Source: an uncultured Actinomycetes bacterium (GTDB lineage: Bacteria > Actinomycetota > Acidimicrobiia > Acidimicrobiales > Microtrichaceae). From it: 5,770 nt of DNA. This document shows, in pieces, positions 5,264-5,770 of this stretch (position 1 is the stretch's first letter; each line of letters begins with the position of its first letter). The stretch is taken from contig CAJBIS010000019.1 of the NCBI GenBank assembly GCA_903953195.1, positions 1 through 5,770 of the forward strand. The letters are read 5' to 3'. A program made the translations under genes and the position numbers. The notes beneath the pieces are model-generated. The model saw only the letters and a program-made list of their open reading frames with translations, ran no database searches and was not told the origin of the DNA.

Positions 5264-5770
5264 GCGAGATCTACGAGCGAGTGGTGGTGCCGGACCTGGA
5301 CCGACCGGTCATGGTCATCGGCCTCGAGGGCTGGATCGACGCCGGGATCGGGTCGGCGAACGCCATGTCGGCCATCCTCACCGGCGCCGACGCCGAGACG
5401 GTCGCGGCGTTCGACGCCGACCGGCTGCTCGACCACCGGGCCCGCCGGCCGATCATGCACCTGCACGAAGGGCTCATCACCGGTCTCACCTGGCCCGCGA
5501 CCGAACTGCGCGCCGGGCTCGATGAGAGTGGTAACGACCTGCTGCTGCTCGTCGGCGCCGAACCCGACTTCGAGTGGCAGTCGTTCGGCGACTCGGTCGT
5601 CGAGCTCGCCCTCGAACTCGACTGTCGCATGGCGGTGGTCCTCGGCGCGTACCCGGCACCGGTCCCCCACACCCGTGACACCCGACTGGCACTCACGACG
5701 TCGTCGACGGATCTGTCGGACCACATGCGTGGGTACGTCCGCGGCACCCTCGACGTTCCCGCCGGCATCC
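5260..5770 (+). CDS. PAC2-family protein (proteasome assembly chaperone-like), 3' end outside window
   Basis: The first 170 codons are open to the window edge. The start GTG 5260 overlaps the kinase stop (GTGA) and has GGGA at 5251-5254 as ribosome binding site, 5 bases away. Family marks are RPVMVIGLEGWIDAGIGSAN (15-34), the AETVAAFDADRLLDHRARRP strand and helix (45-64), LLLLVGAEPDFEWQSF (94-109, the GxEPDxxW signature) and AVVLGAYPAPVPHTR (125-139). Full-length relatives are about 280-310 aa, so roughly 110-140 residues are missing. PAC2 proteins in eukaryotes and archaea are linked to 20S proteasome assembly. Actinobacterial members are widespread, but their role is not settled. Overlap with the kinase implies co-translation, though no shared pathway is evident. 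Confidence 0.93.
   Translation, partial: MSEIYERVVVPDLDRPVMVIGLEGWIDAGIGSANAMSAILTGADAETVAAFDADRLLDHRARRPIMHLHEGLITGLTWPATELRAGLDESGNDLLLLVGAEPDFEWQSFGDSVVELALELDCRMAVVLGAYPAPVPHTRDTRLALTTSSTDLSDHMRGYVRGTLDVPAGI

Overview
The window is very GC-rich (by eye near 70%), with strong G/C preference at third codon positions, GTG starts beside ATG starts, and tightly packed genes with 4-base overlaps. Together with a PAC2-family (proteasome assembly chaperone-like) gene and an ACAD10-type phosphotransferase, this suggests a high-GC actinobacterium, plausibly of the Acidimicrobiia (Ilumatobacter-like) type. The taxonomic placement is inference. I see no rRNA, tRNA, CRISPR array, insertion sequence or phage gene.

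Layout: the left two thirds (1-4036) are on the minus strand, read right to left: a thioredoxin-TPR protein of the YbbN/CnoX type (4036-3338), a 140-base gap, comEA (3197-2274), comEC (2277-571, overlapping comEA by ATGA), and a gene cut by the window edge (519-1) that looks like a degenerate dihydropteroate-synthase-fold protein. The right third is on the plus strand: an aminoglycoside-phosphotransferase-fold kinase (4193-5263) overlapping by GTGA with a PAC2-family gene (5260 to the edge). The 156 bases between the two groups (4037-4192) form a divergent promoter region.

How the genes relate: ComEA (membrane-anchored DNA receptor with SLBB and helix-hairpin-helix domains) and ComEC (inner-membrane DNA channel) are the classical DNA-uptake pair and are translationally coupled. 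The thioredoxin-TPR protein lies upstream in the same direction but is probably a general redox/chaperone factor. The plus-strand pair is translationally coupled with no known common pathway.

The window is mostly recognisable housekeeping and competence genes. The points most worth a second look are the DHPS-like protein lacking the hallmark DHPS signature, the ComEC C-terminus with only a vestige of the metallo-beta-lactamase domain, and a likely one-base frameshift near the 3' end of comEC. I see no convincing wholly new system.
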